NCBI GenBank assembly: GCA_023091735.1
Contig: JALKBU010001043.1
Coordinates: forward strand, 1 to 17,818
DNA: 17,818 nucleotides
Reading direction: 5' to 3'
Source of the DNA: Trichomonas tenax
Taxonomy: Eukaryota > Parabasalia > Trichomonadida > Trichomonadidae
The first letter of the stretch is position 1. Every line of letters starts with the position of its first letter. This document shows, one piece after another, positions 16,687-17,818 of this stretch. A program made the position numbers and the translations under genes. The notes below the pieces were generated by a model, which was given only the letters and a program-made list of their open reading frames with translations, had not been told where the DNA came from and did no database searches.

Positions 16687-17547
16687 ATCTCAGATTTTTT
16701 CGCACTTTTATCCGGTTTTAGTGACTCTCACAACGAGATATTGAAAATGCTTTAAAGAAAACTTTATAATGCAAACAAATCAGGAAGTATTTTAATGAAT
16801 ATATAACAGCACAGAGCAAGAATTTTAAAGAACTACAATAATAATTTTTTAATAAACTATATAAACATATTCATTAGATGTAAATAGATTGCGAACGTAT
16901 TTGTATGTGATTCCATACAGATTGTTTTGTTGTAATTCAATCATAATGGGAATTTGGGAATTCAAATTCGCTTGTGAGGGTTTTCTAATGTGTCAATAAT
17001 CTGCATTATGTGTGGCATAGTGTTTTGCACTGTTTAGCAATGTGAGGTTATGAATATATTGCGTTTTCGAAAATTAGATATGAAATGGGAGAAATTTATT
17101 TTGTTTCCCATATGGAGGTCTTGCCCACGTGTGCCCCCAAATGGGAAAAAATTATATTTTACATTAAAAAGTGTGTTTTTGGAAAATGGGGAAAACTTTT
17201 TACAGTGGGGAATCATACATTAGATGGGAAAATTCATCGCGAATTCATGGTTTCAATTTCAAAGGAAACTAAATACCTTTCTTCTTAGCCCCATTTTCCT
17301 CTCAATTTTCCCAAAAGGTGACAAAATATTGAATACCCGCCACGCATTTTTTAGTTGTGGGTACTCAATTTTGGGGAAAAGTAACACTTGATTTCAATAC
17401 CGCAAATGGGGATTTTGGAGAATCTGAGAGTCATTGGCCGCAAAAATGGAGATTTCGTAGTTTTATTGCTTGTAATGTAATAAATTAATGCTATTTTTGC
17501 TTTTTGATAAGTTCATAATTTTTAGTTCATTTATTTGTGTTTGTCAT
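16687..17547. other. Gene-free AT-rich region with fold-back repeats
   Basis: No gene is supported. From 17080 to 17460 the word ATGGGGA or ATGGGA (in an A-rich setting) recurs at about 17085, 17141, 17185, 17205, 17223 and 17405, and its reverse form at about 17104 and 17290. Two inverted pairs are clear: TTTCCCATATGG (17104-17115) with CCAAATGGGAAA (17137-17148), and an arm at 17306-17343 with one at 17357-17380. Those arms contain TTTTCCCAAAA with TTTTGGGGAAAA, and TTGAATACCC with GGGTACTCAA. Confidence 0.45.
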
Positions 17548-17574
17548 GTGACCGGAGGCAAAGCCTCAGGCCAC
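17548..17574 (+). repeat. GC-rich hairpin with AAA loop directly before a T tract
   Basis: GTGACCGGAGGC (17548-17559) pairs with GCCTCAGGCCAC (17563-17574) around loop AAA, ten pairs and two symmetrical mismatches. The T41 tract starts two bases later. The design (stem, isolated mismatches, short loop) is like the 47-nt hairpin at 322-368 and the GC hairpin at 14344-14364. Confidence 0.6.

Positions 17575-17576
<2 letters not shown>

Positions 17577-17617
<41 letters not shown>
17577..17617 (+). repeat. Homopolymer of 41 T
   Basis: An uninterrupted T run followed by CCC and another short T run. It lies next to adapter-like sequence near the contig end, so its length and even its presence may be a sequencing or assembly product. 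Confidence 0.85.
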
Positions 17618-17818
17618 CCCTTTTTTATTATAGCTTTATAGATCGGAAGAGCAGACGGTCCAAAACCCAATATTTCTCTTAATTTCCAAAATTTTTATAA
17701 AAAATTGGGGATTTTAAATGAAATATGGGGTGTTGTAAAGGTTTTCACAAAAATGTTTGCCACCAAAACCGAAAAACACCCCGCCTAAACCCACAACACC
17801 CCAATACTCCTGCCCCCC
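17618..17818. other. Probable artefact: Illumina adapter prefix and low-quality read end
   Basis: AGATCGGAAGAGC (17640-17652) is exactly the first 13 bases common to the TruSeq adapters, and the next base A fits the read-1 adapter. After that the sequence departs but keeps pieces like GAC.GTC. The following 160 bases are full of GGGG and CCCC runs and end in CCCCCC, as expected from reads that ran past a T tract and an adapter. I would not annotate biology here. Confidence 0.75.

Noticed and set aside
17488..17682. Short plus-strand frame with a poly-Phe stretch
   Set aside because: The Phe run is only the T41 tract, and the frame reads into the adapter sequence.
1..17818. tRNA or rRNA genes
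   Set aside because: No cloverleaf with A/B box sequences or conserved rRNA segments was seen; the hairpins found lack tRNA features.

Overview
The window looks like AT-rich nuclear DNA of a protist, most likely a parabasalid (trichomonad; Tritrichomonas or Trichomonas type). This rests on very long intronless genes with short spacers, clearly eukaryotic proteins (SMC3, a CEP135/Bld10-like centriole protein, a karyopherin-like HEAT protein), and a remnant whose gene content (capsid-like protein, HNH domain, collagen-like fibre protein) resembles the Maverick/Polinton elements abundant in trichomonads. The species cannot be fixed from the sequence alone.

Layout. Bases 1-841 are almost gene-free but hold a striking 47-nt hairpin. 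Bases 842-3982 are a broken Maverick-like remnant: a leftward fragment, a rightward intact capsid-like gene, and a rightward chimeric gene (half an HNH domain, then a collagen-like, coiled-coil fibre protein) that carries one in-frame stop and is cut off inside a repeat. Bases 4163-13482 are the cellular core: a CEP135-like gene on the minus strand, divergent from a karyopherin/importin-beta-like gene on the plus strand, followed by the cohesin subunit gene SMC3, also on the plus strand. Bases 13483-14926 are intergenic, with a hairpin beside a T23 tract, a possible 285-bp non-autonomous element with 21-bp inverted ends, and a GC-rich hairpin. Bases 14927-16686 are a decayed hAT-like transposase on the minus strand. 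Bases 16687-17576 are gene-free with fold-back repeats. From 17577 a T41 tract is followed by an exact Illumina adapter prefix, so the last 180-240 bases are probably assembly artefact.

How the parts fit. SMC3 (sister-chromatid cohesion) and the CEP135-like gene (basal body/centriole assembly) are both expected to be cell-cycle linked. Both have an E2F-type TTTTGGCGC sequence very close to the start codon; at SMC3 it is a perfect 16-bp palindrome. I did not see one before the karyopherin gene or the element genes. This shared site, and a glutamine at one of the two conserved acetylation-site lysines of SMC3, are the main functional leads. The Maverick remnant shows module shuffling of a fibre protein, with mostly synonymous differences between its two copies. 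No CRISPR array, rRNA or tRNA gene was recognised.
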